From Synechococcus sp. GreenBA-s (GTDB taxonomy: Bacteria; Cyanobacteriota; Cyanobacteriia; PCC-6307; Cyanobiaceae): a stretch of DNA of 64,000 bases. The notes beneath the pieces were generated by a model. It did no database searches, was not told the origin of the DNA, and was given only the letters and a program-made list of their open reading frames with translations. Each line of letters starts with the position of its first letter. The stretch's first letter is position 1. Below are positions 39,437-47,892 of the stretch, piece by piece. Made by a program: the position numbers and the translations under genes. The stretch covers positions 29,904 to 93,903 of the forward strand of contig NZ_JAGQBX010000005.1 in NCBI RefSeq assembly GCF_024345855.1, read 5' to 3'.

Positions 39437-39506
39437 ACCCCGGGGACTGACCGGGCGGCTAACCGGCCGGGGCGCGCCCGCCGCCCGACTAGCTTCATAG
39501 TTCGCA

Positions 39507-40367
39507 ATGGAGCGGACCCTGCCCGTCCTTCGCCGCTGTCTCTACGCCCTCGGGCCCGTTCTGATCATCCTCAGCCACCTGGGCTGCCTGATCCTGCTGC
39601 GCACCGGCCTGCCCCTCGGCGCCGCCCTCTGGGCCCTGGGCCTCTACCTGGTGCGCATGCTGGCCACCACGGCGATCTACCACCGGCTGATCACCCACGG
39701 CAGCTACCAGGCGCCGCGGCTGGTGTGGTGGCTGGGCTCGCTGGTGGGGGCCTCGGCCGGCCAGATGGGCCCGAGCTGGTGGAAGGCCCACCACCAGCAG
39801 CACCACCGCCACGTGGAGACCGCGCGGGATCCCCACACGCCCCTGGCACCGGTGGGTGGCTGGCGCGGCCTCTGGCGCTCCCAGGCCGGCTGGCTGCTGG
39901 CGCCCAGCTTCTACCCGGAAAGCCTGCCGGCCGATGTGGAGGCCGACCCGGTGCTGCGCGCCATCGACCGCCTCCACTTCCTGCCGGTGCTGGCCCTGGC
40001 GGCCCTCTCCTGGCAGCTGGGAGGGCTGGCCTGGCTGGGCGCCTTCTGCCTCAGCACCACGCTGCTGTTCCACGGGGTGGCGAGCGTCAACTCGGTGGCC
40101 CACCTGCTGGGGGATCAGCCCTTCGCCACGGGCGATGCCAGCCGCAACAACGGCTGGGTGGCCCTGATCACCCTGGGCGAGGGCTGGCACAACCTGCACC
40201 ACGCCTTCCAGGGCTCGGTGCGCCAGGGCATCACCGTGGAGGGTGGAACCCTGCGGCTGCTGCCCGATCCCACCTACCGCTTCATCCGGCTGCTGCAGGG
40301 GCTGGGCCTGGCCTCCAGGCTGCGGATTCCCTCCCAGCGGGCGCTGCTGGCCCGGGCCGCCTCCTGA
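39507..40367 (+). CDS. desC: Acyl-CoA/acyl-lipid desaturase, delta-9 type
   Basis: 286 residues with four membrane spans and the three His boxes of the delta-9 family: H-R-L-I-T-H (59-64), H-H-Q-Q-H-H (95-100) and H-N-L-H-H near residue 233. In cyanobacteria DesC introduces the first double bond at C9 of lipid acyl chains. The middle region W-W-K-A-H-H is typical. It is shorter at the N-terminus than many homologs. The gene stands between a kinase and a kinase-ATPase with no obvious link. Confidence 0.88.
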   Translation: MERTLPVLRRCLYALGPVLIILSHLGCLILLRTGLPLGAALWALGLYLVRMLATTAIYHRLITHGSYQAPRLVWWLGSLVGASAGQMGPSWWKAHHQQHHRHVETARDPHTPLAPVGGWRGLWRSQAGWLLAPSFYPESLPADVEADPVLRAIDRLHFLPVLALAALSWQLGGLAWLGAFCLSTTLLFHGVASVNSVAHLLGDQPFATGDASRNNGWVALITLGEGWHNLHHAFQGSVRQGITVEGGTLRLLPDPTYRFIRLLQGLGLASRLRIPSQRALLARAAS

Positions 40368-40416
40368 CGGCGGCCCCACAGTGGGGTGCCAGCCGCCCCC
40401 GCCTGGAGCGCCCGCC

Positions 40417-42018
40417 ATGGACCCGATGATCGCGGCCCTGCTGCGGCCCGAGGCCTACGGCCATCCGGTGGAGACCCTGGAGCTGCTGGAGACCCACGCC
40501 TCCTGGGTGATCCTCACCGGCGCCTACGCCTACAAGCTCAAGAAGCCGGTGAACTTCGGCTTCCTCGACTTCTCCAGCCCCGAGCAACGGCTGCACTGCT
40601 GCCGCGAGGAGCTGCGCCTCAACCGGCGCCTCTCGCCGGACCTCTACCTGGGCCTGGCGCCGGTGCACGGCCCCGCCGAGCGGGCCAGCTTCCAGGGCGA
40701 TGGGCCGGTGATCGAGCACGCGGTGCGGATGCGCCAGTTCCCCCAGGCCGACCTGCTGCCTGCCGCCCTCTGCCGGGGGGCCGTGGTGGCCGCCGCGTTC
40801 GACGCCTTCGCCGAGGACCTGGCCCGCTTCCAGGCCGGCGCCGCCGTGGCCCGGCCGGGCAGCGGCTTCGGCACGCCGGAGGCGGTGCGGGCCCCCGTGG
40901 ACGCCAACCTGCGGGCCCTGGCGGCCGAGCCCGCGGCCCAGCCGGCCCTGGCCCAGCTGGCGCCCTGGGTGGAGGCGGAGTTTGAACGCCTGCGGCCGCT
41001 GCTGGAGCAGCGTCTGCTTCAGGGCTGGATCCGCGAGGGCCACGGCGATCTGCACCTGGGCAACCTGCTGCTGCGCGAAGGCCGCATCGCCGCCTTCGAC
41101 TGCCTGGAGTTCAGCCCCCAGCTGCGCTGGATCGACACCATCAGCGAACTGGCCTTCCTGGCCATGGACCTGGCGGAGCGGGGCCGGCCGGATCTGGCCC
41201 ACCGGCTGCGGGATCGCCTGCTGGAGCTCACGGGCGATCGCCAGGGCCTGACCCTGTGGCGCTGGTACACGGTGTATCGGGCCACGGTGCGGGCCAAGGT
41301 GGCGGCCCTGCGCGGCGGCCAGCCGGGGCTGGATGCCGCCGGGCGGATGGCCCAGCAGGCCGAGCTGGCGGCCTACCTCCAGCTGGCCCTCGACAGCACG
41401 CGAGCGGGCCCGGTGGCGCTGGTGCTCACCCATGGCCCCTCGGGGTCGGGCAAGTCGTGGCTGAGCCAGGAGCTGGTGGAGCGACTGGGGGCGATCCGGC
41501 TGCGCTCAGACGTGGAGCGCAAGCGGCCCTTCGGCCTGTGGGGCCTGCCGGCGCATGCCGAGCGCCAGGGGGATCCCTATGCGCCGTCCGTGAGCCAGGC
41601 GCTGTTCGCCGAGCGGCTGCCGGCCCTGGCCCGCCAGCTGCTGACGGCGGGCTGCCTCACCGTGGTGGATGCCACCTTCGGCCTGCGCCGGGCCCGGCAG
41701 CCGATGGAGGCGCTGGCGCGGGAGCTGGGGGTGCCGCTGCTGATCCTGGAGCTGCAGACGCCACTCGCGCTGGCGCGCTCCCGCATCCAGGCACGGCAGC
41801 GGCGGGGGCTCGACCCCTCCGATGCCGACCTGGCGGTGCTGGAGCACCAGCTGCTGGAGTGGGAGCCCCTGGAGGGGGAGGAGCGGGGCTGGGCTCTACG
41901 GGTGCCGACCACGGCCGCCGGGGACTGCGATGGCGCGGCCACCGCGGCCCTGCTGCTGGAGACCCTGGCTACCGCAGAGCCCCCCGCGCCGCTCGCGCCG
42001 ACCCGTGGCCACCTCTAG
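40417..42018 (+). CDS. APH-like kinase fused to a P-loop (AAA_33) ATPase
   Basis: 533 residues. The N-terminal half is an aminoglycoside-phosphotransferase-like domain (A-Y-K-L-K-K-P-V-N-F-G-F-L-D, catalytic G-H-G-D-L-H-L-G-N-L and F-D-C-L-E-F). The C-terminal third is a P-loop kinase with G-P-S-G-S-G-K-S-W and a V-V-D-A-T-F Walker B. This two-domain build is widespread and uncharacterised, often labelled 'AAA family ATPase' or 'kinase'. The substrate is unknown. cpcB starts 31 bp later on the same strand. Confidence 0.85.
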   Translation: MDPMIAALLRPEAYGHPVETLELLETHASWVILTGAYAYKLKKPVNFGFLDFSSPEQRLHCCREELRLNRRLSPDLYLGLAPVHGPAERASFQGDGPVIEHAVRMRQFPQADLLPAALCRGAVVAAAFDAFAEDLARFQAGAAVARPGSGFGTPEAVRAPVDANLRALAAEPAAQPALAQLAPWVEAEFERLRPLLEQRLLQGWIREGHGDLHLGNLLLREGRIAAFDCLEFSPQLRWIDTISELAFLAMDLAERGRPDLAHRLRDRLLELTGDRQGLTLWRWYTVYRATVRAKVAALRGGQPGLDAAGRMAQQAELAAYLQLALDSTRAGPVALVLTHGPSGSGKSWLSQELVERLGAIRLRSDVERKRPFGLWGLPAHAERQGDPYAPSVSQALFAERLPALARQLLTAGCLTVVDATFGLRRARQPMEALARELGVPLLILELQTPLALARSRIQARQRRGLDPSDADLAVLEHQLLEWEPLEGEERGWALRVPTTAAGDCDGAATAALLLETLATAEPPAPLAPTRGHL

Positions 42019-42048
42019 ATTCCTGAGGACGCCCACACACACTTCTCA

Positions 42049-42567
42049 ATGTTCGACGCCTTCACCAAGGTCGTGGCCCAGGCCGATGCCCGCGGCGAGT
42101 TCCTCAACGCCGGCCAGCTCGACGCCCTGGCAGCCCTGGTGGCCGATGGCAACAAGCGGATGGACACGGTGAACCGCATCACCTCCAACGCCTCGAAGAT
42201 CGTCACCGGCGCCGCCCGCGACCTGTTCGACCAGCAGCCCTCCCTGATTGCCCCCGGCGGCAACGCCTACACCCACCGCCGCATGGCCGCCTGCCTGCGC
42301 GACATGGAGATCGTGCTGCGCTACATCAGCTACGCGATCTTCGTGGGCGACGCCTCCGTGCTGGAGGACCGCTGCCTCAACGGCCTGCGCGAGACCTACC
42401 TGGCCCTGGGCGTGCCCGGCGCCTCCGTGGCCGAGGGCATCCGCAAGATGAAGGTGACCGCCCTGGCCATCGCCGGCGACCGCAACGGCATCACCCCCGG
42501 CGACTGCTCGGCCCTGATGAGCGAAGTGGGCACCTACTTCGACCGCGCCGCCGCCGCCGTCGCCTGA
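42049..42567 (+). CDS. cpcB: C-phycocyanin beta chain, without an adjacent alpha gene
   Basis: 172 residues, exactly the canonical length. Chromophore cysteines Cys82 (A-A-C-L-R-D) and Cys153 (G-D-C-S-A-L) are present, as are Asn72 (the methylated Asn), Arg84-Asp85 and the N-terminal M-F-D-A-F-T-K-V-V. Phycocyanin beta pairs with CpcA to form the rods of phycobilisomes. Normally cpcA follows at once; here the next gene is an exported protein behind a strong hairpin. A few positions differ from common CpcB (T-H-R-R for T-N-R-R). No clear ribosome site precedes the ATG. Confidence 0.93.
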   Translation: MFDAFTKVVAQADARGEFLNAGQLDALAALVADGNKRMDTVNRITSNASKIVTGAARDLFDQQPSLIAPGGNAYTHRRMAACLRDMEIVLRYISYAIFVGDASVLEDRCLNGLRETYLALGVPGASVAEGIRKMKVTALAIAGDRNGITPGDCSALMSEVGTYFDRAAAAVA

Positions 42568-42603
42568 TCGCTGGGCTGATCGCCCGGTTCCGTTCCTCCC
42601 AGT

Positions 42604-42642
42604 CCGCCGGCAGCCCTGATCGGGGCCTGCCGGCGGCTTTCT
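42604..42642 (+). terminator. Rho-independent terminator after cpcB
   Basis: CCGCCGGCA (42604-42612) and TGCCGGCGG (42628-42636) form a 9-bp GC-rich stem, followed by CTTTCT. The loop can itself pair (CCCTGATCGGGG). It ends transcription 37-75 nt past cpcB and confirms that cpcB is not read into a cpcA. Confidence 0.7.
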
Positions 42643-42646
42643 GTCT

Positions 42647-43036
42647 GTGCAGCCCATGGCAGCCCTGCTGGCTCTGATCACCGCCCTGCTGCTGGGGCTG
42701 ACGCCCCTGGCGGCCCAGGCGGCGATGCCCCTCGCATCTCTGCCTGCACCCGAGGGCGGGCCCTACCGCTGCGACGGTGAGCCGCTCGTGGCCCTCTACG
42801 ACAACGGCGCGGTGGATGCCGGCGGCATCCCCAACACCAGCGCCGGCACCGTGCCTGGGGCCGTGGTGGTGCTGCAGTGGCGGGATCAGACCCTGGCGCT
42901 GCCGCGCACCAACAACGCCGGCCCGCCGAGCTACAGCGATGGGCGCTGGTGGTGGAGCCCGGTCGATCCCGACCACCCGGAGTTCAGGCAACGCCGCGGC
43001 GGCATCACCCGCTACGCCTGCGAGCGGGAGCCATGA
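42647..43036 (+). CDS. Exported protein, MliC-like
   Basis: 129 residues (GTG 42647; ATG 42656 also possible). A signal peptide (A-L-L-A-L-I-T-A-L-L-L-G-L-T-P-L-A-A-Q-A) is followed by a small domain with Y-R-C-D-G, V-V-V-L-Q-W, T-L-A-L-P-R, Y-S-D-G-R-W-W-W and a final Y-A-C-E. Two Cys could form a disulfide. The pattern resembles MliC-type lysozyme inhibitors, but matching is loose. It overlaps the next gene by 4 bp. Confidence 0.6.
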   Translation: MQPMAALLALITALLLGLTPLAAQAAMPLASLPAPEGGPYRCDGEPLVALYDNGAVDAGGIPNTSAGTVPGAVVVLQWRDQTLALPRTNNAGPPSYSDGRWWWSPVDPDHPEFRQRRGGITRYACEREP

Positions 43037-43614
43037 GCCACCCGGAGCGGCCTGCGGATCTGCCCCCCTGGCGGCCGCTGCTGCGGGCCGCCCGCCAGCG
43101 GGAGGGCCGCGCGCCCCAGGCGCGCTGGCTGCAGCTCGCCACCGTGGCCGCCGATGGCAGCCCGCGGCTGCGCACCCTGGTGTTCCGCGGCTGGGCAGGC
43201 CCCGCCAGCCTCGATCTGCTCACCGATGGGCGCAGCAGTAAAGCCCGGCAGCTGAAGGCGGAGCCGCGGGTGGAGCTGTGCTGGCTGCTGCCGAAGGCCC
43301 GCAGTCAGTTTCGGCTGCGGGGCCGGCGCCTGGAGCTGGATGCCGAACCCCTGGAGGCCGCCCGCCGGCAGCACTGGCAGCAGCTGCAGCCCAGCGGCCG
43401 GGCCCTCTGGGGCTGGCCGGCGCCGGGGCAACCCCTGGAGAGCAGCGCCGCCTTCCCCACGGAACTGGGCGATGACACGCCGCTGCCGGACAGCTTTGAA
43501 CTGCTGCGCTTCGAGCTGGAGCAGGTGGACCTGCTGGAGCTGATCGGCCATCCCCACCGGCGCCGGCGCTGGCGGGCCGCCGAGGGGTGGGCCGAGCAGG
43601 CCCTCAATCCCTGA
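43033..43614 (+). CDS. FMN-dependent PPOX-type flavoprotein (pyridoxamine oxidase-like)
   Basis: 193 residues: the split-barrel flavin domain with Q-L-A-T-V-A-A-D-G-S-P-R-L-R-T-L-V-F-R, T-D-G-R-S-S-K and C-W-L-L-P-K-A-R-S-Q-F-R. It belongs to the pyridoxamine 5'-phosphate oxidase-like group found in plants and cyanobacteria (alr4036 / Npun_F5749 type), whose substrate is not known; it is shorter than true PdxH. ATGA overlap with the preceding exported protein. Confidence 0.83.
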   Translation: MSHPERPADLPPWRPLLRAARQREGRAPQARWLQLATVAADGSPRLRTLVFRGWAGPASLDLLTDGRSSKARQLKAEPRVELCWLLPKARSQFRLRGRRLELDAEPLEAARRQHWQQLQPSGRALWGWPAPGQPLESSAAFPTELGDDTPLPDSFELLRFELEQVDLLELIGHPHRRRRWRAAEGWAEQALNP

Positions 43615-44050
43615 GGGCGAGGCGCAGCGCCTCAAGCCGGCGGGCATTCACCCCCAGATCGGAATCGCCGAGCCGGGAAACGGAACGGGCCTGGATCCGA
43701 GCCGAGGCGGCATCGGCGTAGAGCTCCAGGTCGTCCACGAAGCCGAACAGGCGGCTGGTGGCGGTGGCATGGAGATAGGTGGGCGTGCGCTCCACGATGG
43801 AGGTGCCCTCCAGGGCCGCGGCGGCATCCGCCAGCCGGGCGAGGTCCGCGACGGGCTCGGCACTGGACCAGTTGGCACGGGCGCAGTGGGCCGGGCTCGG
43901 ACAGGGGGCGAGGGAGGCCTCGCGGACGCCGAGGTCCTCGGGAACGGGCCCCTCCAGATGCAGCAGGGACGCCTGGGCGGGGGCCGGCGCGGCGACGAGC
44001 ACCAGCCAGGCCAGGGCCAGCGACAGCAGAAGGCGGCGCAACGGAATCAT
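43604..44050 (-). CDS. DUF1499 exported protein
   Basis: 148 residues from ATG 44050 with a signal peptide ending A-Q-A. The mature part has C-P-S-P-A-H-C and L-F-G-F-V-D-D-L-E plus R-S-V-S-R-L-G-D-S-D-L-G-V-N, the conserved core of DUF1499. Family members are predicted lumenal or periplasmic proteins of unknown function, also found in chloroplasts. Overlaps the convergent flavoprotein gene by 11 bp. Confidence 0.85.
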   Translation of the reverse strand: MIPLRRLLLSLALAWLVLVAAPAPAQASLLHLEGPVPEDLGVREASLAPCPSPAHCARANWSSAEPVADLARLADAAAALEGTSIVERTPTYLHATATSRLFGFVDDLELYADAASARIQARSVSRLGDSDLGVNARRLEALRLALRD

Positions 44051-44159
44051 GGGGATGCGGGAAGGCTGCACAGAACAAAGCCGCCCCTGCCGGCAACGGA
44101 AGGCCAGGCGGAGGCGGCGAGCGGTTTCAGGCGGGACCGCGGCCCCAGGGGGCGCGGAC

Positions 44160-44303
44160 TCAGCCGAGGCCGATCTGGGTGAGGATGCCCTGGCCGGTGA
44201 GCAGCTCGGTGCCGAGGCCGATCACGAAGCCGAGCATGGCCAGACGGCCATTCCAGGTCTCGGCGAAGGCCACGAAGCCGAAGCGGGAATCGGAGGAAGC
44301 CAT
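44160..44303 (-). CDS. hli: High-light-inducible protein, short form (second copy)
   Basis: 47 residues, identical over its last 41 residues to the Hlip at 22182-22328; only the first six to seven differ. It has the chlorophyll-binding E-T-W-N-G-R-L-A-M-L-G-F helix. The high DNA identity suggests recent duplication or gene conversion. A GTTACACTT box lies 26 nt before ATG 44303. Confidence 0.93.
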   Translation of the reverse strand: MASSDSRFGFVAFAETWNGRLAMLGFVIGLGTELLTGQGILTQIGLG

Positions 44304-44329
44304 GGGTGGCGAAAGCTGGTGGACTGTCG

Positions 44330-44338
44330 AAGTGTAAC
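44330..44338 (-). promoter_or_regulatory. HLR1-like half site (GTTACACTT) upstream of hli
   Basis: On the minus strand ACTCGTTACACTT precedes the Hlip start, nearly the same as ACTCGTTACATTT upstream of the Hlip at 2177, and at similar distance (26 against 22 nt). It matches one half of the RpaB HLR1 element. Confidence 0.45.
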
Positions 44339-44444
44339 GAGTCCTGAAGGAATCTTGCGGATTCTTGCGACACCGCGGCGCCAAGGCCCGGCCGCGGATA
44401 GCTGGGAGACTGGCCCATCGCCCCCTCGTCCACCGCTTCTGCCC

Positions 44445-44660
44445 ATGTCCCGCGAGCAGCTCCACGGCTTCCTGGCCCGGGTGCAGGACGATCCCGCCCT
44501 GCGCCAGCAGGTGCAGGCGGCCGCCACCGCCGACGACGTGGCCCAGCTGGCCCTAGCCCTGGGCTTCGAATTCTCCGGGGACGAACTGCTGCGGGCCTCC
44601 GGCCAGCGGATCGGCCGCGTGACCGTGACCAAGAACGACATCCCCGGCGAATACAACTGA
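44445..44660 (+). CDS. Nif11-like domain peptide
   Basis: 71 residues: M-S-R-E-Q-L-H-G-F-L-A-R-V-Q-D-D-P-A-L-R-, then A-A-T-A-D-D-V-A-Q-L-A-L-A-L-G-F-E-F-S. This is the Nif11 helical domain used as a leader in some RiPP precursors. The C-terminal about 25 residues lack Cys and any double-Gly cleavage site, and no lanthionine synthetase, radical-SAM enzyme or peptidase lies nearby, so a precursor role is doubtful. It stands alone between divergent genes. Confidence 0.78.
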   Translation: MSREQLHGFLARVQDDPALRQQVQAAATADDVAQLALALGFEFSGDELLRASGQRIGRVTVTKNDIPGEYN

Positions 44661-44694
44661 GCGGGGCCGCTGGCCGGCCCAGCCGGGCGATCCC

Positions 44695-45564
44695 TCAGTC
44701 CGCCGGAGCTCCCGGCTGCAGCTGCCGACTCCAGTGGCACAGGGGCCCCTGGCCGCCGCCGATCGCCAGGGCGTGCATCAGGCTCCGCTCCACGTAGGTC
44801 TTGGCGGCGCGCACCGCCTCCAGCAGGGGCAGGCCCCGGGCCCGCTCCGCCGTGATCGCCGCCCCCAGGGTGCAGCCGCTGCCGTGGCTGTGGGGGGTGT
44901 CGATCCAGGCGCCCCGCAACCAGTGCAGCGCGCTGCCGTCCCAGAGCAGATCGACGCCCTGGAACCCCGGCAGGCCGCCGCCCTTGAGCAGCACCGCCCG
45001 CGGCCCCAGGGCGGCCAGGGCGAGGACCGCCGCCTCCAGGCCGGCCGCGTCGGCCACCGGCAGGCCGGTGAGCAGGCGGGCCTCGTGGATGTTGGGGGTG
45101 AGCAGGTCGGCGCCGGGCAGCAGCAGCTCGGCATAGGCCGCCACCGCCTCGGGCTCCAGCAGCACGGCCCCGGCCCGCGACACCATCACCGGATCGATCA
45201 GCCGCGGCACCGCGGCCGGCAGCTGGGCCAGGGCTTCGGCGGTGGCGACGATCAGCGCCCGGTTGAGCAGCATGCCCGTCTTGAGGGCCGCCACCGGCAG
45301 ATCGCCCAGCACTGCCGCCACCTGGGCCGCCACGGCCTCCGGCGGCAGGGCATCGACCCGCTCCACGCCGCGGGTGTTCTGGGCCGTCACGCAGGTGATC
45401 GCTGAACAGCCATGCACCTGCAGGGCCGCGAAGGTCTTGAGGTCGGCCTGGATACCGGCGCCGCCGCCGGAATCGCTGCCGCCGATCGTGAGGGCCACCG
45501 GCGGTGTGAGCGTCCGGGCCGGCTGGGGCTCCCGGGCCGGGGGTACGCGAGAAGACGGGGCCAT
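44695..45564 (-). CDS. thiD: Hydroxymethylpyrimidine (phosphate) kinase ThiD
   Basis: 289 residues from ATG 45564. Ribokinase fold with [22 protein letters not shown] and the C-terminal anion hole [12 protein letters not shown]. ThiD phosphorylates HMP and HMP-P to HMP-PP for thiamine synthesis. The Ala/Pro-rich N-terminus of about 20 residues is extra. An upstream in-frame extension to 45648 is His/Ala-rich and unlikely. Confidence 0.92.
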   Translation of the reverse strand: MAPSSRVPPAREPQPARTLTPPVALTIGGSDSGGGAGIQADLKTFAALQVHGCSAITCVTAQNTRGVERVDALPPEAVAAQVAAVLGDLPVAALKTGMLLNRALIVATAEALAQLPAAVPRLIDPVMVSRAGAVLLEPEAVAAYAELLLPGADLLTPNIHEARLLTGLPVADAAGLEAAVLALAALGPRAVLLKGGGLPGFQGVDLLWDGSALHWLRGAWIDTPHSHGSGCTLGAAITAERARGLPLLEAVRAAKTYVERSLMHALAIGGGQGPLCHWSRQLQPGAPAD

Positions 45565-45705
45565 GGCGGGGAGCAACAGGGGAGCCGACAGGAAGGCGCG
45601 AGGGTGGCCGGCTGGATGGGCAGCTTGATGGGCAGCTGGATGGGCCAAGCGTGGCCGCCGTGCCGCGAAGACCGTGGCCGGATGGCTGGCTGACCCTGAC
45701 CCGCC

Positions 45706-46023
45706 TCAGATCCGCGGCAACCCGCCCGGGGTCTGGGACCAGCCACCAGGCGGTCCGGCGGGGGCCGGCGGCCGGCGCTGATCCCCCGGCTCCAGCGCCG
45801 CCAGGGCCGCCCCAAGGCCGAGCAGCAGCAACAGCCAGCCCAGGGGCCGGCGCGGACGCCAGGCACCCAGTCGGGGCAGGCTCAGGGAGCGGCGCCCACC
45901 CCGCGAGCCCGAGCCCCCCGGCGGCCGTTTGCCCAGGGGCAACCCGCAGCGCCCGCACACCATGCGCCCGCCCAGGCTGCGGTCGGCCTTCACCGACCAG
46001 CTGCCGCAGTTCGGACAGGCCAT
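45706..46023 (-). CDS. Zinc-ribbon protein with one membrane helix
   Basis: 105 residues from ATG 46023. A zinc ribbon (C-P-N-C-G-S-W then C-G-R-C-G-L-P-L-G) is followed by a basic linker and one membrane helix (L-G-W-L-L-L-L-L-G-L-G-A-A-L-A-A-L), with a Pro/Gly-rich tail. No family name. The soluble ribbon probably faces the cytosol. Confidence 0.65.
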   Translation of the reverse strand: MACPNCGSWSVKADRSLGGRMVCGRCGLPLGKRPPGGSGSRGGRRSLSLPRLGAWRPRRPLGWLLLLLGLGAALAALEPGDQRRPPAPAGPPGGWSQTPGGLPRI

Positions 46024-46062
46024 GCACAACGACGCCCAAGGGGAGTGGCCATCCTGGCCCCC

Positions 46063-46638
46063 TCAGCCCGCCAGGGGGCGGCGGGCCTGGATCCAGAACA
46101 GGCGCTCACGGCGGTCGGGATTCCAGGTGTAGAGGGCAATCTCGCTGAAGGTGACGGGTTCGCCAGGCAGGGGCGCGGCCGCCATCCAGCGGGCCATCGG
46201 CTCCCGCAGCCGCTGGCCATCGCGGCGGCGGGGCCGCAGCAGGGTCACGTGGGGCAGCGGCGCGCGCCGCTCCGCCGGCCGGCCCGCCGCCGCCAAAGCC
46301 GGCGGTCCCCAACGGGCCAGCAAGCCCGCCAGCTCGGGCGCACCCCGATCCAGGCCCAGGGCATAGGCGGAGGGGGCAGCCGCCGGCCCCATGGCCCGCC
46401 AGCCCCCGGCCGTCGCCGTGATCGCCCCCTGCCGCAACGGCGCCACGGCCCCCCAGGCCGCCAGGGCCGCCGCCTCGCCGCAGGGCCCGAGAAAGGCCAG
46501 CGTGAGGTGCCGATCGCGCGGATCGAAGCGGCGCAGCTCCGCTGGCGCGCTGGCGGCCGCGCGCTCCCAGCCGCAGCCCGCGGGCAGGGGCAGGGCCAGG
46601 AACCAGTTGGGCGCCGGCGGGGCGGAACGGGGTGTCAC
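46063..46638 (-). CDS. thpR: 2H-family RNA 2',3'-cyclic phosphodiesterase, LigT/ThpR-like
   Basis: About 191 residues from GTG 46638. Two catalytic H-x-T motifs: R-H-L-T-L-A-F-L-G (His44) and P-H-V-T-L-L-R-P. The first active-site strand starts N-W-F-L-A-L-P-L. Family members hydrolyse 2',3'-cyclic phosphates on RNA ends and can ligate tRNA halves in vitro. The end has V-T-F-S-E-I-A-L-Y, typical. Divergent from the methyltransferase gene. Confidence 0.85.
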   Translation of the reverse strand: MTPRSAPPAPNWFLALPLPAGCGWERAAASAPAELRRFDPRDRHLTLAFLGPCGEAAALAAWGAVAPLRQGAITATAGGWRAMGPAAAPSAYALGLDRGAPELAGLLARWGPPALAAAGRPAERRAPLPHVTLLRPRRRDGQRLREPMARWMAAAPLPGEPVTFSEIALYTWNPDRRERLFWIQARRPLAG

Positions 46639-46782
46639 GGCACCAGGCGGATGCGGCTCGCAGCCCCCAACGCCCCGGGAGCGCGGGCAACGGCCGGGCC
46701 GACCGATGGGGGAGAGACGGGCATCGGCGCGGTGGCCGCAGCGGCCCTCCAGCATGGGCGCACCGCCGCGCCAGAGCCCGCC

Positions 46783-47442
46783 ATGGCCCAGCCACCCTCC
46801 CCCCTGCGCCTGCTGAGCGACGAGCAGCGCCGCAAGCTCGACGAGGGCGACGACGCCCTCTTCTACGCCCAGCCCCGCTTCGTGCAACACCTGGACGGCG
46901 CCTTCCGCAGCCGTCTCACCCGGCTCTACCGCGAGCGGCTACAGCCGGGCACCGTGGTGCTGGATCTGATGAGCAGCTGGGTGAGCCACCTGCCCGATGA
47001 CGTGGCCTACGGCGAGGTGATCGGCCATGGCCTCAACGCCGAGGAGCTGGCCGCCAATCCGCGCCTGGATCGCCACTGGGTCCAGAACCTCAACCGCGAC
47101 ACCCAGCTGCCCCTGGCGGACCGCAGCGTGGACGCCGCCCTGATCGTGGCCGGCTGGCAGTACCTGCAGCAGCCGGAGGCCGTGGCGGCGGAACTGCGCC
47201 GGGTGCTGCGCCCCGAGGGCCAGCTGATCGTGACCTTCAGCAACCGCATGTTCTCCTCGAAGGCCCCGCGCATCTGGCTGGAGGGTTCCGACCGCGACCA
47301 TCTGGCCTACGTGGCGCGGGTGCTGCTCGGCCAGGGCTGGCGCGTGGAGCCCCTGGTCGCCGAGGGCACCCGGGCCGAGGGGCCCCTGGGCTGGATCGGA
47401 GGCCAGGGGGATCCGTTCTTCGCCGTGGTCGCCAGGCCCTGA
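46783..47442 (+). CDS. SAM-dependent methyltransferase (class I)
   Basis: 219 residues from ATG 46783. The SAM-binding strand V-V-L-D-L-M-S-S-W-V-S, then H-G-L-N-A-E-E-L and L-P-L-A-D-R-S-V-D-A-A-L-I (methyltransferase 11 type), and L-R-R-V-L-R-P-E-G-Q-L-I-V-T-F-S-N-R. The N-terminal F-Y-A-Q-P-R-F-V-Q-H-L-D is typical of a cyanobacterial/plant group of unknown substrate. Confidence 0.85.
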   Translation: MAQPPSPLRLLSDEQRRKLDEGDDALFYAQPRFVQHLDGAFRSRLTRLYRERLQPGTVVLDLMSSWVSHLPDDVAYGEVIGHGLNAEELAANPRLDRHWVQNLNRDTQLPLADRSVDAALIVAGWQYLQQPEAVAAELRRVLRPEGQLIVTFSNRMFSSKAPRIWLEGSDRDHLAYVARVLLGQGWRVEPLVAEGTRAEGPLGWIGGQGDPFFAVVARP

Positions 47443-47535
47443 ACACCAGGCCCCGGCGCCCTCCCTTAAGAATGTTCAAGCGGACACGAAACGGCGCTGA
47501 TCCGGCGCAGGCTGGAGGTCGATGCGGGGGCTGAG

Positions 47536-47829
47536 ATGCGACTGGGGACTCCAGGGCTGGCGGCGCTGCTTTCGGGATCGCCTGGCGGTCGTCGCCGGCG
47601 CGTCTACCGGCTGATCAACGCCTGGTGCGAGCCCCATGGGCACCTCGATGCGCTCTACAGCTCCCTGGAGGAGGCCATCGCCGATGCCATCGCCTGGTGC
47701 CAGGAGCATGGGATCGATCCCCTGCTGCGGGAGATCGGGGTGGAGGTCTGCACCGCCAGCGGCGACTGGCGCACCGTGCGCCTGCCCCACCAGCTGCTCT
47801 GCCCGCTGCTGTGTCCCGTTGACGGCTGA
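47536..47829 (+). CDS. Small conserved cyanobacterial protein
   Basis: 97 residues. The core V-Y-R-L-I-N-A-W-C-E-P-H-G-H-L-D-A-L-Y, then E-E-A-I-A-D-A-I-A-W-C and T-V-R-L-P-H-Q-L-L-C looks well structured, with five Cys. The N-terminal about 20 residues (Gly/Arg-rich) may be untranslated if a later start is used. No function known. Confidence 0.62.
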   Translation: MRLGTPGLAALLSGSPGGRRRRVYRLINAWCEPHGHLDALYSSLEEAIADAIAWCQEHGIDPLLREIGVEVCTASGDWRTVRLPHQLLCPLLCPVDG

Positions 47830-47892
47830 CGGATAGCGGCGGCATCGCTGCGGCGGCGCACCAAGGCCCCGTTCAGCGCCGTTGCAGGCGGG

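Noticed and set aside
44222..46039. Long minus-strand frame containing thiD and an Hlip region
   Set aside because: It crosses several real genes in different frames; only the recognised genes within it are kept.
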